NCBI GenBank assembly: GCA_048621635.1
Contig: JBMCWH010000008.1
Span: forward strand, 1 to 24,400
DNA from: JBMCWH01 sp048621635
Lineage (GTDB): Bacteria; Patescibacteriota; WWE3; JAUXAW01; JAYEID01
Reading direction: 5' to 3'
Length of the DNA: 24,400 nt
This document shows, piece by piece, positions 8,012 through 15,670 of the stretch; positions within the stretch are counted from its first letter, which is position 1; each line of letters starts with the position of its first letter. The position numbers and the translations under genes are program-made. The notes beneath the pieces are model-generated. The model was not told the DNA's origin and did not search any database. It worked only from the letters and a program-made list of their open reading frames with translations.

Positions 8012-8812
8012 ATGGCTACTTATAAATTTGAGGGTTTAGTTACCAAAAGGACAAATTATTCAGAGACTGATCGTATTTTGACTATTTTTACTCGGGATAA
8101 AGGTATGGTTTCGGTGTTAGCCAAGGGTGTTCGCAAGGTGGACTCTCGTAAAGGTGGTCATGTGGATTTACTTTCTCATACTGTAGTTCAGCTTGCAGAA
8201 GGGAAGAATTTATATATTCTTACAGAGGCTGAATTGGTGGATTCGTTTGAGGGGATAAAGGCTAGTTTGGAGAAGATGGGTTGGGGGTATTATATGGCAG
8301 AATTTATTAATGAGTTTGTGCAGGAAGGGCAAGGCAGTTACTCTTTATTTAGAATCTTGCTGATGGCTTTGGGCCATTTGGCAGAAGCTGATCTTATTTC
8401 TTCTCCTTCTTTAACCCATGCTTTTGAATTGAAAGCGCTTTCTGAATTGGGCTACGCTCCAGAAATAAGGCATTGCGTAAATTGTGGTGGTGCATTAAGT
8501 TGGGGTGGCGGGAACGGATTTTCTCCTGCTCTAGGCGGTGTGGTTTGTGGTAAATGCCGCGAAGGGGATTGTATTGAACTTAGTAAAGAAAGCTTGGAAT
8601 TGTTACGCGATTTGTCAGTTGAACCTTGGAAAAAGATTGGGCGGATGCGGGTAGGGAAGAGAGTAGAGAAAGATTGTATGGAAGATGTAGAAAACGCGCT
8701 TCAGAAGTATGTTGAGTTTCTTTTAGAACGGCAGCTGGAATCTAGCGAGCTTTTGAAAAAAATTCGCGCCGGCGATTTTGACCCCTCTAAAATAGCTGCT
8801 TCTTTAGATTAA
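8012..8812 (+). CDS. recO: DNA repair protein RecO
   Basis: 266 aa. It starts MATYKFEGLVTKRTNYSETDRILTIFT, the standard opening of the RecO OB-fold. The middle helical part contains MAEFINEFVQEG. A zinc-finger set is present as C155-x2-C158 and C179-x2-C182 (HCVNCGG and CGKC). RecO helps load RecA on SSB-coated gaps in the RecFOR pathway. A TTG start 66 bases upstream would be in frame, but the added residues do not look like the family, so the ATG is chosen. No Shine-Dalgarno is present. The gene follows the envelope cluster by about 70 bp and is followed by the first repeat hairpin, which may act as its terminator. Confidence 0.93.
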   Translation: MATYKFEGLVTKRTNYSETDRILTIFTRDKGMVSVLAKGVRKVDSRKGGHVDLLSHTVVQLAEGKNLYILTEAELVDSFEGIKASLEKMGWGYYMAEFINEFVQEGQGSYSLFRILLMALGHLAEADLISSPSLTHAFELKALSELGYAPEIRHCVNCGGALSWGGGNGFSPALGGVVCGKCREGDCIELSKESLELLRDLSVEPWKKIGRMRVGKRVEKDCMEDVENALQKYVEFLLERQLESSELLKKIRAGDFDPSKIAASLD

Positions 8813-8855
8813 TCTGCAAGTCTAAACAATTTATTTATGTATTGCTTTCGACTTA

Positions 8856-8992
8856 ATTTTAAGAGTCTACCTCTTAAAATCTCTTTTATCATGCTGTTAA
8901 GAACTTTTGTTGATAACTTTTCCATATTTTAAAAAGCTAATTCCTTTTGAATGCTGTTGCTACCTAATTTTTAAGAGTCTACCTCTTAAAAT
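8856..8992 (+). repeat. Repeat doublet, copy A: two hairpins 112 bp apart with related core
   Basis: Two identical inverted repeats (arms TTTTAAGAG and CTCTTAAAA around TCTAC) lie at 8857-8879 and 8969-8991. The DNA between them begins with a stretch that is clearly related to the same position of the second doublet at 13476-13611 (shared TTTT-T-ATGC-G-T-AG then TTTTGTTG-TAA-TTT). The unit is about 135 bp. This copy fills the gap between recO and the glycyl-tRNA synthetase gene. The first hairpin is followed by TCTCTTTTA and could also terminate recO transcription. Confidence 0.8.
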
Positions 8993-9095
8993 TGGGTTAA
9001 ATTCAGGGATCTGAGAAGTCTGACTTGTGCTTAGTTTTACATATATTTCATTTGGAACTGTTTATTTGTTGTTTGGGGTTTGTGAGTAAATGTAG

Positions 9096-9101
9096 TAAAC
9101 T
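9096..9101 (+). promoter_or_regulatory. Probable -10 of a leaderless glycyl-tRNA synthetase mRNA
   Basis: TAAACT lies six bases before the ATG at 9108, so the transcript would begin at or next to the start codon. No Shine-Dalgarno is present. The -35 region is poorly defined. Confidence 0.35.
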
Positions 9102-9107
9102 ATTTCT

Positions 9108-10556
9108 ATGGAAAATGACTTGATGGAAAAAATAGTTGCTCTCTGCAAGCGGCGTGGTTTTGTCTTTCCGGGTTCTGAAATTTACGGTGGTCTAGCTAAT
9201 AGTTATGCTTATGGTCCTTTGGGTGTAGAGATGCTGCGGAATATTAAGAATTTATGGTGGTCTCGTTTTGTGCATAGTGAAGAAACTATCTATGGATTGG
9301 ATTCGAGTATTATTATGCATCCTAAGATTTGGGAAGCTTCTGGTCATATAGAAAGTTTTGATGATGCTTTGGTAGAGTGTAAGGAATGTCACGGGAGATT
9401 TCGTGCTGATCATTTGGTTGAAGATCAAACACAGGAAAAGGTTGAGGGTAAAGCAGAGGAGGAGTTGGCTATGTTAATCCAAGAAAAAGCAGTCGAATGT
9501 CCTGATTGCGGTGCTACTAATTTTACTCCTCCGCGTGGGTTTAATTTGCTTTTCGAAACTTCTTTGGGTAGTGTGTCGGAAGAATCTTCTACTGTGTATC
9601 TTCGGGGAGAGACAGCTCAGGGTATGTTTGTAAACTATAAAAATGTTCTGGATTCTATGCACCCTGATCTTCCTTTTGGAATTGCCCAGATTGGAAAAGC
9701 TTTTCGGAACGAAATTACTTTGGGTAATTTTATCTTTCGCACTTTTGAGTTTGAGCAGATGGAGATTGAATATTTTATTCGTGAAAAAATTTGGGAAGAT
9801 GTTTTTGAGGCATGGAAGGAAAAAATGATGACTTGGTTAGTTGGTTTGGGTGTGGAAGAAGATAATTTGCGGTGGCGGCAGCATACAGAGGATGAACTTT
9901 CCCATTATTCGCAACGGACAGAAGATATTGAATATAATTTTCCTTTTGGCGGGTTTAAAGAGCTTTACGGGTTAGCCTATCGGACTGATTACGATCTTAA
10001 GCAGCATGCAGAATGTTCTGGAGAAGATCTACGTTTTACTGATTCGAAAAATGGGGAAAAGTTTTATCCTCACGTGGTTGAGCCTACTTTTGGGGTTTCG
10101 CGGACTCTTTTAGTTTTGCTTTTGGAAGCTTACCAGGAGGAGGGTGAGGGAAAGGATAAACGTACATATCTTAAGCTTGATCCTCGCCTTGCACCTTACA
10201 AGATAGCTGTTTTTCCACTTGTTTCTAACAAACCAGAGATTGTGGAGAAGGCAAGGAAGGTTTATAACTTATTGTCTGGTAATTTAAAGAGGGGGGACCT
10301 GTCCGTCACAGCCTCGGCGACGTGGGATGCCCCGTCTCTACAAATAAGTTCTAATATCGGCCCTATTGCTTGGGACGATCGCGGTAACATTGGAAAACGT
10401 TATTACGCCCAAGATGAAATAGGTACGCCTTGGTGCGTGACTGTGGATTACGATAGTCTGGAAGATGAAGCGGTGACTATTAGGGATCGGGATACGACTG
10501 AGCAAGTGCGTATTAAGATTTCTGACCTCTGTGATTGGTTTGTTTCAAGGATTTAA
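9108..10556 (+). CDS. glyS: Glycyl-tRNA synthetase, dimeric class II type
   Basis: 482 aa, the length of the alpha2 GlyRS found in Gram-positive bacteria, archaea and eukaryotes, not the split alpha/beta enzyme. It attaches glycine to tRNA-Gly. The N-terminus KIVALCKRRGFVFPGSEIYGG is characteristic. A zinc-binding insertion carries CKECHGRF and CPDCG. Motif 2 is FRNEITLGNFIFRTFEFEQMEIEYF. Motif 3 is near GVSRTLLVLLLEAYQEE, and the anticodon-binding domain starts around YKIAVFPLVSNK. The TGA codons are never read through as glycine, which agrees with a standard code. It has no near neighbour in the same unit: the repeat doublet lies before it and a separate promoter after it. Confidence 0.95.
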   Translation: MENDLMEKIVALCKRRGFVFPGSEIYGGLANSYAYGPLGVEMLRNIKNLWWSRFVHSEETIYGLDSSIIMHPKIWEASGHIESFDDALVECKECHGRFRADHLVEDQTQEKVEGKAEEELAMLIQEKAVECPDCGATNFTPPRGFNLLFETSLGSVSEESSTVYLRGETAQGMFVNYKNVLDSMHPDLPFGIAQIGKAFRNEITLGNFIFRTFEFEQMEIEYFIREKIWEDVFEAWKEKMMTWLVGLGVEEDNLRWRQHTEDELSHYSQRTEDIEYNFPFGGFKELYGLAYRTDYDLKQHAECSGEDLRFTDSKNGEKFYPHVVEPTFGVSRTLLVLLLEAYQEEGEGKDKRTYLKLDPRLAPYKIAVFPLVSNKPEIVEKARKVYNLLSGNLKRGDLSVTASATWDAPSLQISSNIGPIAWDDRGNIGKRYYAQDEIGTPWCVTVDYDSLEDEAVTIRDRDTTEQVRIKISDLCDWFVSRI

Positions 10557-10699
10557 ATTTATAACGTGGTGCATTTTGGAGTGCTTCATGGGAACGCTAA
10601 ACACCTGTCGTTTCGAGGTTATGTTTTTTTTGTGACCTATGTAGCATTTTGTAACAGCCTGTAAATTCAAGATTCATTTGATCAAACATCGTTTCCGAG

Positions 10700-10708
10700 T
10701 GTTATAAT
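10700..10708 (+). promoter_or_regulatory. Extended -10 promoter TGTTATAAT
   Basis: TGT followed by a perfect TATAAT. A TTGATC at 10678-10683 may be the -35 (19-bp spacer). The leader to the ATG at 10736 would be about 20 nt, with no Shine-Dalgarno. The spacer 10557-10735 shows nothing else I can name. Confidence 0.55.
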
Positions 10709-10735
10709 CTCTTCTGCAACCACATTTTAGTAATT

Positions 10736-11473
10736 ATGAAAATACTATCTTCCCTGACAGAAAAACTGTTCGATATGTTTTTCTCCGCAATCGGATTTCG
10801 GGATCCGTTAGTAGATGACGATAGCGCAATCCTTCCTTATATAAAACAGACTTTGCAAGAAACCTCATACGTAGATTTATCTATTGGAAAGCGTAATTTT
10901 GGGCGTAATTGGGAACATGCTGTGCGTTATTTTGGTAAGCGTTATGTAATTAAGTATGTGAGCCCGGAACCTTGGGAAGTGATGAAAAATTGGTTAGCTA
11001 GGCTGTCGAAGCAAAAGGATTTATTGGAAAAATATTTAGGGCAGTTTTTACCTTCTTTTGAGTATTTTTTAGTTCCCGTGTTCCCGGAAAAGGCAGCTTA
11101 CGTAATAGTAATGGAGAGAGTTTTTGGAAAGTCTTTACTAACTATGTCTGAGGAAGAGATTTTTTCCAAACCTGCTAGAAAAAATTTACTTTCTTTTCTT
11201 CAAGCTAATAGTGCTTTGCGCGAGAAAGAAGGGTTGTTTGCAGACTTGGTTGGTGGTAAGCCAACGAAGATATTAAATCCACGGTTCACAGGTAATCTTT
11301 GGGTTACTAATGAGGGCAAGGTTCGGTTGGTGGATACTGTACTAATTCCTAAAAAATACAATTCTCATTCAATTCCCAAGAAGTACTGGACTTGCGGAAT
11401 TTATCACCGTGTTTATAAGACATTAGTTCTCCCTCGGGAAAGAAAATTTACCCGCAAGCTAGCAAACCTTTGA
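10736..11473 (+). CDS. Protein-kinase-like fold protein, hypothetical
   Basis: 245 aa with no confident family. Several features recall small-molecule or protein kinases of the APH/Kdo-kinase type. These are a beta strand with a candidate ATP-site lysine (KRYVIKYVSPEPW, near residue 80), a hinge-like YVIVMERVFGKSL near residue 124, and a late FTGNLWVTNEGKVRLVDTVLI that could hold the metal-binding N and the DFG-like D. A classical HxD catalytic loop is not obvious, so it may be inactive or divergent. The C-terminus is strongly basic. It has its own extended -10 promoter and no partner gene. AT-rich spacer follows it. Confidence 0.55.
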   Translation: MKILSSLTEKLFDMFFSAIGFRDPLVDDDSAILPYIKQTLQETSYVDLSIGKRNFGRNWEHAVRYFGKRYVIKYVSPEPWEVMKNWLARLSKQKDLLEKYLGQFLPSFEYFLVPVFPEKAAYVIVMERVFGKSLLTMSEEEIFSKPARKNLLSFLQANSALREKEGLFADLVGGKPTKILNPRFTGNLWVTNEGKVRLVDTVLIPKKYNSHSIPKKYWTCGIYHRVYKTLVLPRERKFTRKLANL

Positions 11474-11874
11474 GTGTCAAATGCCCCTCTTTCTGGTTTT
11501 AGCAAATTTGGGGTAGCTTGATTTGGACGTTCACTTTTCATCTATCATCTATTATTCACATACCCTCTACAGTAATAGTAATCGCGAGGGCTACATGGCA
11601 TACAATACATTATATTGGAGCGTATCGCATCGGGTACTGTCAAGTTGGTTGGGTACTGTTAAGCTGATTGTGTAATGAGGCTTCTCCCTATTACTATCTA
11701 TTACCTCCCCATTACTATGTGGAATTAGTGTTGAAAGCATCGCAATGTGTAATATACAATATATTGTATATTGTATATAATACATTTTATAGCTAACACA
11801 CCGCGTGGTGCGTCTTTCTTTTCTTTTTTTGTTAAAAGCTGATAACGGAAAAGTTGAATACTAATAAGAAAATA
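11474..11874. other. AT-rich spacer with degenerate repeats, no supported gene
   Basis: It contains a short tandem duplication (GGGTACTGTCAAGTTG near 11633 and GGGTACTGTTAAGCTG near 11652), repeated ATTACTAT words (11690-11720), and a palindromic tract around 11750-11785 including ATACAATATATTGTAT. The tract resembles the degenerate TACA/ATAC repeats at 19363 and 22386. Reading frames here are short and low in complexity. Confidence 0.6.
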
Positions 11875-11902
11875 AGACCTTAAGAGGAATCTCTTAAGGT
11901 CT
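11875..11902 (-). terminator. Terminator for the 92-aa minus-strand gene
   Basis: A perfect 12-bp stem, AGACCTTAAGAG / CTCTTAAGGTCT, with loop GAAT on the plus strand. On the minus strand it is followed by TATTTTCTTATT, a T-rich tail. It lies 29 bases past the stop of the gene at 11931-12209. The inner TTAAGAG/CTCTTAA matches the arms of the repeat doublets. Confidence 0.6.
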
Positions 11903-11930
11903 CGGTATTTGCTGCTCTTTAGAATTGTAA

Positions 11931-12209
11931 TTACGAGCCCGTAGCAGGTCGGATGGTCATCGTAGCTTCAGTGATTCTGGTTGCCCTGTGATTTTCTTCG
12001 TTTTCCACAACAGTTGTGCTTATTGATTGGATTATTTTTGTTCCATCTGGTCTGTTTTCAGACCCGATATTTTCTGTTGTAGTGGTTTCTGTTGCTTTTC
12101 CTATCCGTCTTTCGGTTTTTACCTTTCCGGAGCTTTCTTTTTTCATCTCCATCTTTTGCTTCCTTTCAGTTATTTGGCTGATTTGACCAATGGTTCGGTA
12201 TTCTACCAT
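11931..12209 (-). CDS. Small hydrophilic protein, 92 aa, hypothetical
   Basis: I recognise no family. The product is highly polar, with basic and acidic residues alternating and many threonines (KATETTTTENIGSENRPDGTK, STTVVENEENHRATRITEATMTIRP). The alternating pattern in the second half could form beta strands. No signal or membrane segment is present. Support for a real gene: a perfect hairpin with a T-rich tail just past the stop on the same strand, and a TATTAT-like -10 about 40 nt upstream of the ATG (near 12250). No strong Shine-Dalgarno is seen. It is divergent from the MYG1-like gene, sharing an intergenic promoter region. Confidence 0.5.
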   Translation of the reverse strand: MVEYRTIGQISQITERKQKMEMKKESSGKVKTERRIGKATETTTTENIGSENRPDGTKIIQSISTTVVENEENHRATRITEATMTIRPATGS

Positions 12210-12335
12210 ACTTACTTTCGTCTCGCAAACCCAGAGTAGTTTGTCTTATAATATTTGGGGTTCCAAAAGTTTTTTCACCGTGTTTATTGGCGTTAGCTTA
12301 TTTTCTTACCTCTACTTTGTAGGACTTCTAGTGTG

Positions 12336-12344
12336 TGGTATAAT
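12336..12344 (+). promoter_or_regulatory. Extended -10 promoter TGGTATAAT
   Basis: TG at 12336-12337 and a perfect TATAAT at 12339-12344, identical to the nine bases upstream of the 2266 gene. TTGTAG at 12317-12322 is a weak -35. The leader of about 35 nt carries the AGGAGG at 12375-12380. Confidence 0.65.
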
Positions 12345-12385
12345 AGTGACAACTTGGTTTGACTAGTTTGGTGCAGGAGGACAGT

Positions 12386-13399
12386 GTGACTAGGTATTTG
12401 GTCGGGCATTCAGTTGTGGATTTTGATCTAGTTACGGGAATTGTTTTTTGCGCAGAAGGAATGCGTAAAGAAGGTTTTCAAGGGCGCATCCGTACAGCGT
12501 TTCTTGATCCTGACCAAGACACTTTTGGAGGTATGAATGTATTTCCAGGGTATTGGTATGAGAAACGGGGGCAAGACCGGGTAATACATATTGACTGTGG
12601 GAATTCACAGTTCGATCACCATCGAAGAGATTGTGATTCGCCTAGTTCTGCGCATCTTGTCGCGGAGCGGTTTGGGTTTACTAATCTTTATGGACGGATT
12701 CTTCACTGGGTTTGCCAGTCAGAAAGAGGAGACCTGAACTGCGGTTGTGCAGTACCTTCGATTATTCGGGGTTTGTATCGAAGAGGCAAGTGTGACGCAG
12801 AGGTTTTTCAATTAGCCAGAGAAATGGTTCTTGCCTTGATGGCTAATGAGCGGCACATTTGGAACTTGAAAGATATTTCTCTGAAAAAGGTGGGTCAGCT
12901 AAAAGTTCCTTCTGAACTTTCGAGTACAGAGGAGCCTTTTTGCCGAATTACCGAAGTCCCGGATTTTGGTCGAGTAGGTCTTCTCGTGGCTGATGAGGAA
13001 GACGGTGGTACTCTTCGAAACAGGTTAGAAAGGGAAGGGGGGGTGCGTTTAGTAATATCTTTTGCTCGCGATACTGGGCATGTGGGTATCTTGTCCTGCT
13101 TTTCTAGTAATGGTAAGCCTGTAGATTTGGGAAAGTTGGGCGTTGTGCAGGCTATTAGAGAGAAAGAGGCCGCAGCGCGTGGGCTTGATTTTTCTTCTCA
13201 GCAGCTTGCACGCTCGGGAGATGTTCCAGGAATGAAGTGGTTTGCTTTCAAAGTTAATGGGCACAGCGGAAGTAGGTCCCGCATTGCCGGGTTGCTTGCT
13301 GGGTCGTCTAAATATCCTCTGTCCGAGGAGATGAAGACTAAGCTTTCGCCTCGGCAGGTTGTTAACACAGTTCTAAGCTGCGTTGCGCAGCGCAATTGA
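12386..13399 (+). CDS. MYG1/DHH-like putative metal-dependent phosphoesterase
   Basis: 337 aa from a GTG chosen because AGGAGG at 12375-12380 lies five bases before it; an in-frame TTG at 12359 has no such site. The start YLVGHSVVDFDLVTGIVF resembles the metal-binding HxGxFHxDE strand of MYG1/UPF0160, and HIDCGNSQFDHHRRDCDSPSS (D77-H78-H79) resembles the VDVGG...FDHHQ motif. This suggests a DHH-superfamily phosphodiesterase or exonuclease. The rest diverges (VGLLVADEEDGGTLRNRLEREGGVRLVISFARD), and a C-terminal NGHSGSRSRIAGLLAG looks like the substrate-side GSxR of DHHA1-type domains. Function is unproven. It is monocistronic: own promoter, strong terminator. Confidence 0.55.
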   Translation: MTRYLVGHSVVDFDLVTGIVFCAEGMRKEGFQGRIRTAFLDPDQDTFGGMNVFPGYWYEKRGQDRVIHIDCGNSQFDHHRRDCDSPSSAHLVAERFGFTNLYGRILHWVCQSERGDLNCGCAVPSIIRGLYRRGKCDAEVFQLAREMVLALMANERHIWNLKDISLKKVGQLKVPSELSSTEEPFCRITEVPDFGRVGLLVADEEDGGTLRNRLEREGGVRLVISFARDTGHVGILSCFSSNGKPVDLGKLGVVQAIREKEAAARGLDFSSQQLARSGDVPGMKWFAFKVNGHSGSRSRIAGLLAGSSKYPLSEEMKTKLSPRQVVNTVLSCVAQRN

Positions 13400-13405
13400 C
13401 TCATT

Positions 13406-13453
13406 GGCCGTTAGCGGATAACCTCGCCGTTTCCGCTGACGGCCCTTTTTTTT
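13406..13453 (+). terminator. Strong intrinsic terminator
   Basis: A 13-bp stem (GGCCGTTAGCGGA with TCCGCTGACGGCC, one G-U) around a 13-nt loop, followed by C and eight T. It starts seven bases after the stop of the MYG1-like gene. Confidence 0.92.
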
Positions 13454-13475
13454 CTCTTTCTCTTTCTCACCCCAA

Positions 13476-13612
13476 TTTTTAGAGTCTACCTCTTAACATT
13501 GCTTTTCTTATGCGGCTGAGCTGTTTTGTTGTTAAATTTCCTAACCTATTTATCATTTGTTATCTTCTTAAGCTTGTCAGATGGGCATTTTTAAGAGTCT
13601 ACCTCTTAAAAT
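13476..13612 (+). repeat. Repeat doublet, copy B
   Basis: Two inverted repeats of the same family as copy A: an imperfect one at 13476-13498 (arms TTTTTAGAG and CTCTTAACA around TCTAC) and a perfect one at 13589-13611. They are 113 bp apart, against 112 bp in copy A, and the first 50 bases between them align with those of copy A. From 13613 to 13797 I see nothing that can be named. Confidence 0.8.
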
Positions 13613-13797
13613 TCTAGGAGAGGCAATAGGAAGATCGCGGATAAATCTGCTAATACACCTCAAGAGTTTGCCTTTTGATAATCCTTACTGCGTCAGCAAG
13701 ACCAGTCAGTGGAAAGGGACGGATCCCAAGTTATAAAAGGTCTGTTTCTTTTTTTGATCAGCATAATCAACAGATACCGAAAAATACCCAAAAGGTC

Positions 13798-13826
13798 TTG
13801 ACATCTATAAGCTTTATATTTAGAGT
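13798..13826 (+). promoter_or_regulatory. mraZ promoter
   Basis: Consensus -35 TTGACA at 13798-13803, exactly 17 bp, then TAGAGT at 13821-13826 as a weak -10. The -10 overlaps the first MraZ box, so bound MraZ would block polymerase. Confidence 0.6.
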
Positions 13827-13851
13827 GGTGATCAGTGGTGACAAGTGGTGA
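13825..13851 (+). promoter_or_regulatory. MraZ operator: three GTGGTGA boxes at 10-bp spacing
   Basis: AGTGGTGA occurs three times with GTGG at 13825, 13835 and 13845, one helical turn apart. Direct GTG-rich repeats at this spacing upstream of mraZ are the known binding site of the ring-shaped MraZ repressor (described in Mollicutes and, with a related motif, in Escherichia coli). The cluster lies between the -10 and the Shine-Dalgarno GGAGG at 13857-13861. Confidence 0.85.
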
Positions 13852-13866
13852 ATATTGGAGGAATTT

Positions 13867-14298
13867 ATGTTGATTGGTGAGCATACTTACAGTGTTGGCG
13901 GTAAACGCCGCGTAGCGTTGCCTAAATCTTTTAGAGAGGAGATTGGTAATAAAGTTATTGTTGCGCGTGGTTACGAAGGTTGTTTGATTGTTGTTTCTCC
14001 GCAGCAGTGGGAGAAGCTTTTAAACGAAGCTGCTTCTGGTCCTTTTGTGTCTGAATCGGTGCGGGATACTTCTCGTTTTTTGTTAGGAAGCGCTGCTGAG
14101 GTGGAATTGGATAAACAGGGAAGATTTGTAATTCCGCAACATTTATTTGACTATGCGGAGATTGGTGAAGAAATTTGCTTTTTGGGATTGGGTCGCTGGG
14201 TGGAAATTTGGGATAGAAAACGTTGGCAAGAGAGGAAAGATTATTTGTCTGAGGAGGCAGGCGAGATTGCGGAGAAGTTGGCAGGTTTGGAGGTTTGA
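13867..14298 (+). CDS. mraZ: Transcriptional regulator MraZ
   Basis: 143 aa, the family's usual length, with two AbrB-like swapped-hairpin halves: MLIGEHTYSVGGKRRVALPKSFRE, then VELDKQGRFVIPQHL in the second half. MraZ forms a ring that binds repeated DNA boxes and controls the division and cell-wall cluster, usually its own operon. The ATG is preceded by GGAGG at five-base spacing; the in-frame TTG 12 bases earlier falls on this site and is not used. It leads rsmH, the ftsL-like gene and ftsI in the order of a normal dcw cluster, though mraY and the mur ligases do not follow here. Confidence 0.96.
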   Translation: MLIGEHTYSVGGKRRVALPKSFREEIGNKVIVARGYEGCLIVVSPQQWEKLLNEAASGPFVSESVRDTSRFLLGSAAEVELDKQGRFVIPQHLFDYAEIGEEICFLGLGRWVEIWDRKRWQERKDYLSEEAGEIAEKLAGLEV

Positions 14299-14301
14299 TC
14301 C

Positions 14302-15279
14302 GTGGAAGATGTATCTGATCCTACGACGCAATTTCATCAGCCTGTTTTATTGAAGGAAGTAGCTGAGTTTTTAGAGATTGAGCCGGGGAAGAAATACATA
14401 GACGCTACTGTAGGGGGTGGTGGTCATGCACAGATTATTTTGAAAGAGGGGGGTAAGTTGTTAGGAATTGATTTTGATCCCGAAGCTGTTGACTTTGCAA
14501 AAAGGAAATTAGAGGAAAGTGTTGATACTTCTGGGGATAGTTACAAGATAGTTAAAGGTAATTTTAAAAATATTGAGGCTATTGCTAAAGAATATTCGTT
14601 TCTTCCTGCAGACGGTATTTTGTTTGATTTGGGAATGTCTAGTTGGCAGATTGAGGGTTCGGGAAAAGGTTTTAGTTTTCTAAAAGATGAACCCTTAGAT
14701 ATGCGGATGGATCCTGCCCTTTCCGTCAAGGCTCAGGATTTACTAAATGGGTTGACGGAGAATGAATTAGATGAATTATTTTCACGATTTGCTGAAGAAA
14801 AGCGTTCTCGGACAATTGCTAAAGCTGTTGTCCGCTCCCGTAGTGTAAGACCTTTTGAAACTACGCAAGAGTTGGCAGGTCTCTTAGCTTGGGTAGAGAA
14901 AGAACCGGAGCAGGATTTTTGGTCTTGGTATGAGAAAATGTTTGCAAAGGATCCGAAAAGTTGGGGTGATTACGGTAGGAGAGCACGTATTTTTCAATCC
15001 TTGCGCATAATTGTAAATGACGAACTTAATAATTTGAAAACAGCACTGCCCCGCGCCTTGCGAATTTTGGAAACAGGTGGTCGGCTAGTGGTAATTAGTT
15101 TTCATTCTTTGGAGGATCGGATTGTGAAAGAGTTTGGGAAAGAATATTCGGAAGGCTCTTGCGAGAGGAAAGTGCGGATTCTGACTCCTAAACCTGTCCG
15201 ACCTTCTCCCGAGGAGGTTAGTCAGAATCCGCGCTCTCGCAGTGCTATGCTCCGCGCCATGGAAAAGATCAGTCAGTAA
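14302..15279 (+). CDS. rsmH: 16S rRNA m4C1402 methyltransferase RsmH
   Basis: 325 aa. It uses S-adenosylmethionine to methylate N4 of C1402 in 16S rRNA. The SAM-site motif is YIDATVGGGGHAQIIL, with LLGIDFDPEA as the acidic strand. The family signatures FDLGMSSWQI, PLDMRMDP and the late VVISFHSLEDRIVKEF are all present, as is the C-terminal PSPEEVSQNPRSRSAMLRA. The start is GTG, three bases after the mraZ stop, with GGAGG at 14289-14293 inside the end of mraZ. It is co-transcribed with mraZ. Confidence 0.97.
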   Translation: MEDVSDPTTQFHQPVLLKEVAEFLEIEPGKKYIDATVGGGGHAQIILKEGGKLLGIDFDPEAVDFAKRKLEESVDTSGDSYKIVKGNFKNIEAIAKEYSFLPADGILFDLGMSSWQIEGSGKGFSFLKDEPLDMRMDPALSVKAQDLLNGLTENELDELFSRFAEEKRSRTIAKAVVRSRSVRPFETTQELAGLLAWVEKEPEQDFWSWYEKMFAKDPKSWGDYGRRARIFQSLRIIVNDELNNLKTALPRALRILETGGRLVVISFHSLEDRIVKEFGKEYSEGSCERKVRILTPKPVRPSPEEVSQNPRSRSAMLRAMEKISQ

Positions 15280-15324
15280 CTGTAGTAATTTGAAATTTGG
15301 AATTTGTTATTTGCGAGACTAAAT

Positions 15325-15657
15325 ATGACTTTTTGGGAAAAAAATAATAATAGTAAAAAGGAAGATCATAAGGGAAGGAAAAAGATTATTTGGATAGCTT
15401 TGGGTGTAGTTTTTGGTGGTTTGTTTTTTGCACAGTTTTTTCTTTGTTCTTCTCTTTCTACTCAGGGAGGGGAAGTGGCTCGCTTGCTGGAGAAGAAAGA
15501 AAGATTGGAGGAAGAAAATCGGCGGATTGAGAACAGGATTGCTGAACTTACTTCTCTTGAAAACATCCGCCGACGAGCTGAGAAAGAGTTGGGAATGCAG
15601 ATAGCTTCTGAGTACGAATTTCTTACTCCGCCAGTGCTGGCTGAACTTCCTCAGTAA
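15325..15657 (+). CDS. FtsL/DivIC-like cell division protein
   Basis: 110 aa. A basic N-terminal tail (NNNSKKEDHKGRKK) precedes one membrane segment at about residues 24-44 (IIWIALGVVFGGLFFAQFF) and a coiled coil (LLEKKERLEEENRRIENRIAEL) ending in SLENIRRRAEKELGM. This layout and the place between rsmH and ftsI are those of FtsL or FtsB/DivIC, which form a complex that recruits and activates the division transpeptidase. The sequence alone does not separate FtsL from DivIC. The ATG at 15325 is chosen over an in-frame TTG 21 bases before, as the family tail starts there. No Shine-Dalgarno is visible. Confidence 0.8.
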   Translation: MTFWEKNNNSKKEDHKGRKKIIWIALGVVFGGLFFAQFFLCSSLSTQGGEVARLLEKKERLEEENRRIENRIAELTSLENIRRRAEKELGMQIASEYEFLTPPVLAELPQ

Positions 15658-15670
15658 TAGTTAGTTAACC

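Noticed and set aside
11591..11785. 64-codon minus-strand frame
   Set aside because: It lies in palindromic AT-rich repeats, with tyrosine/isoleucine runs produced by the TATA-like words and no regulatory signals.
11750..11790. Possible replication origin in AT-rich palindromes
   Set aside because: No DnaA boxes cluster here and no replication genes are nearby; the tract resembles other spacer repeats.
13049..13264. Minus-strand frame overlapping the MYG1-like gene
   Set aside because: It is fully inside a better supported gene on the other strand and has no signals of its own.
8856..13612. CRISPR array
   Set aside because: Only two repeats per locus at 112-113 bp spacing, with related rather than unique intervening DNA and no cas gene.
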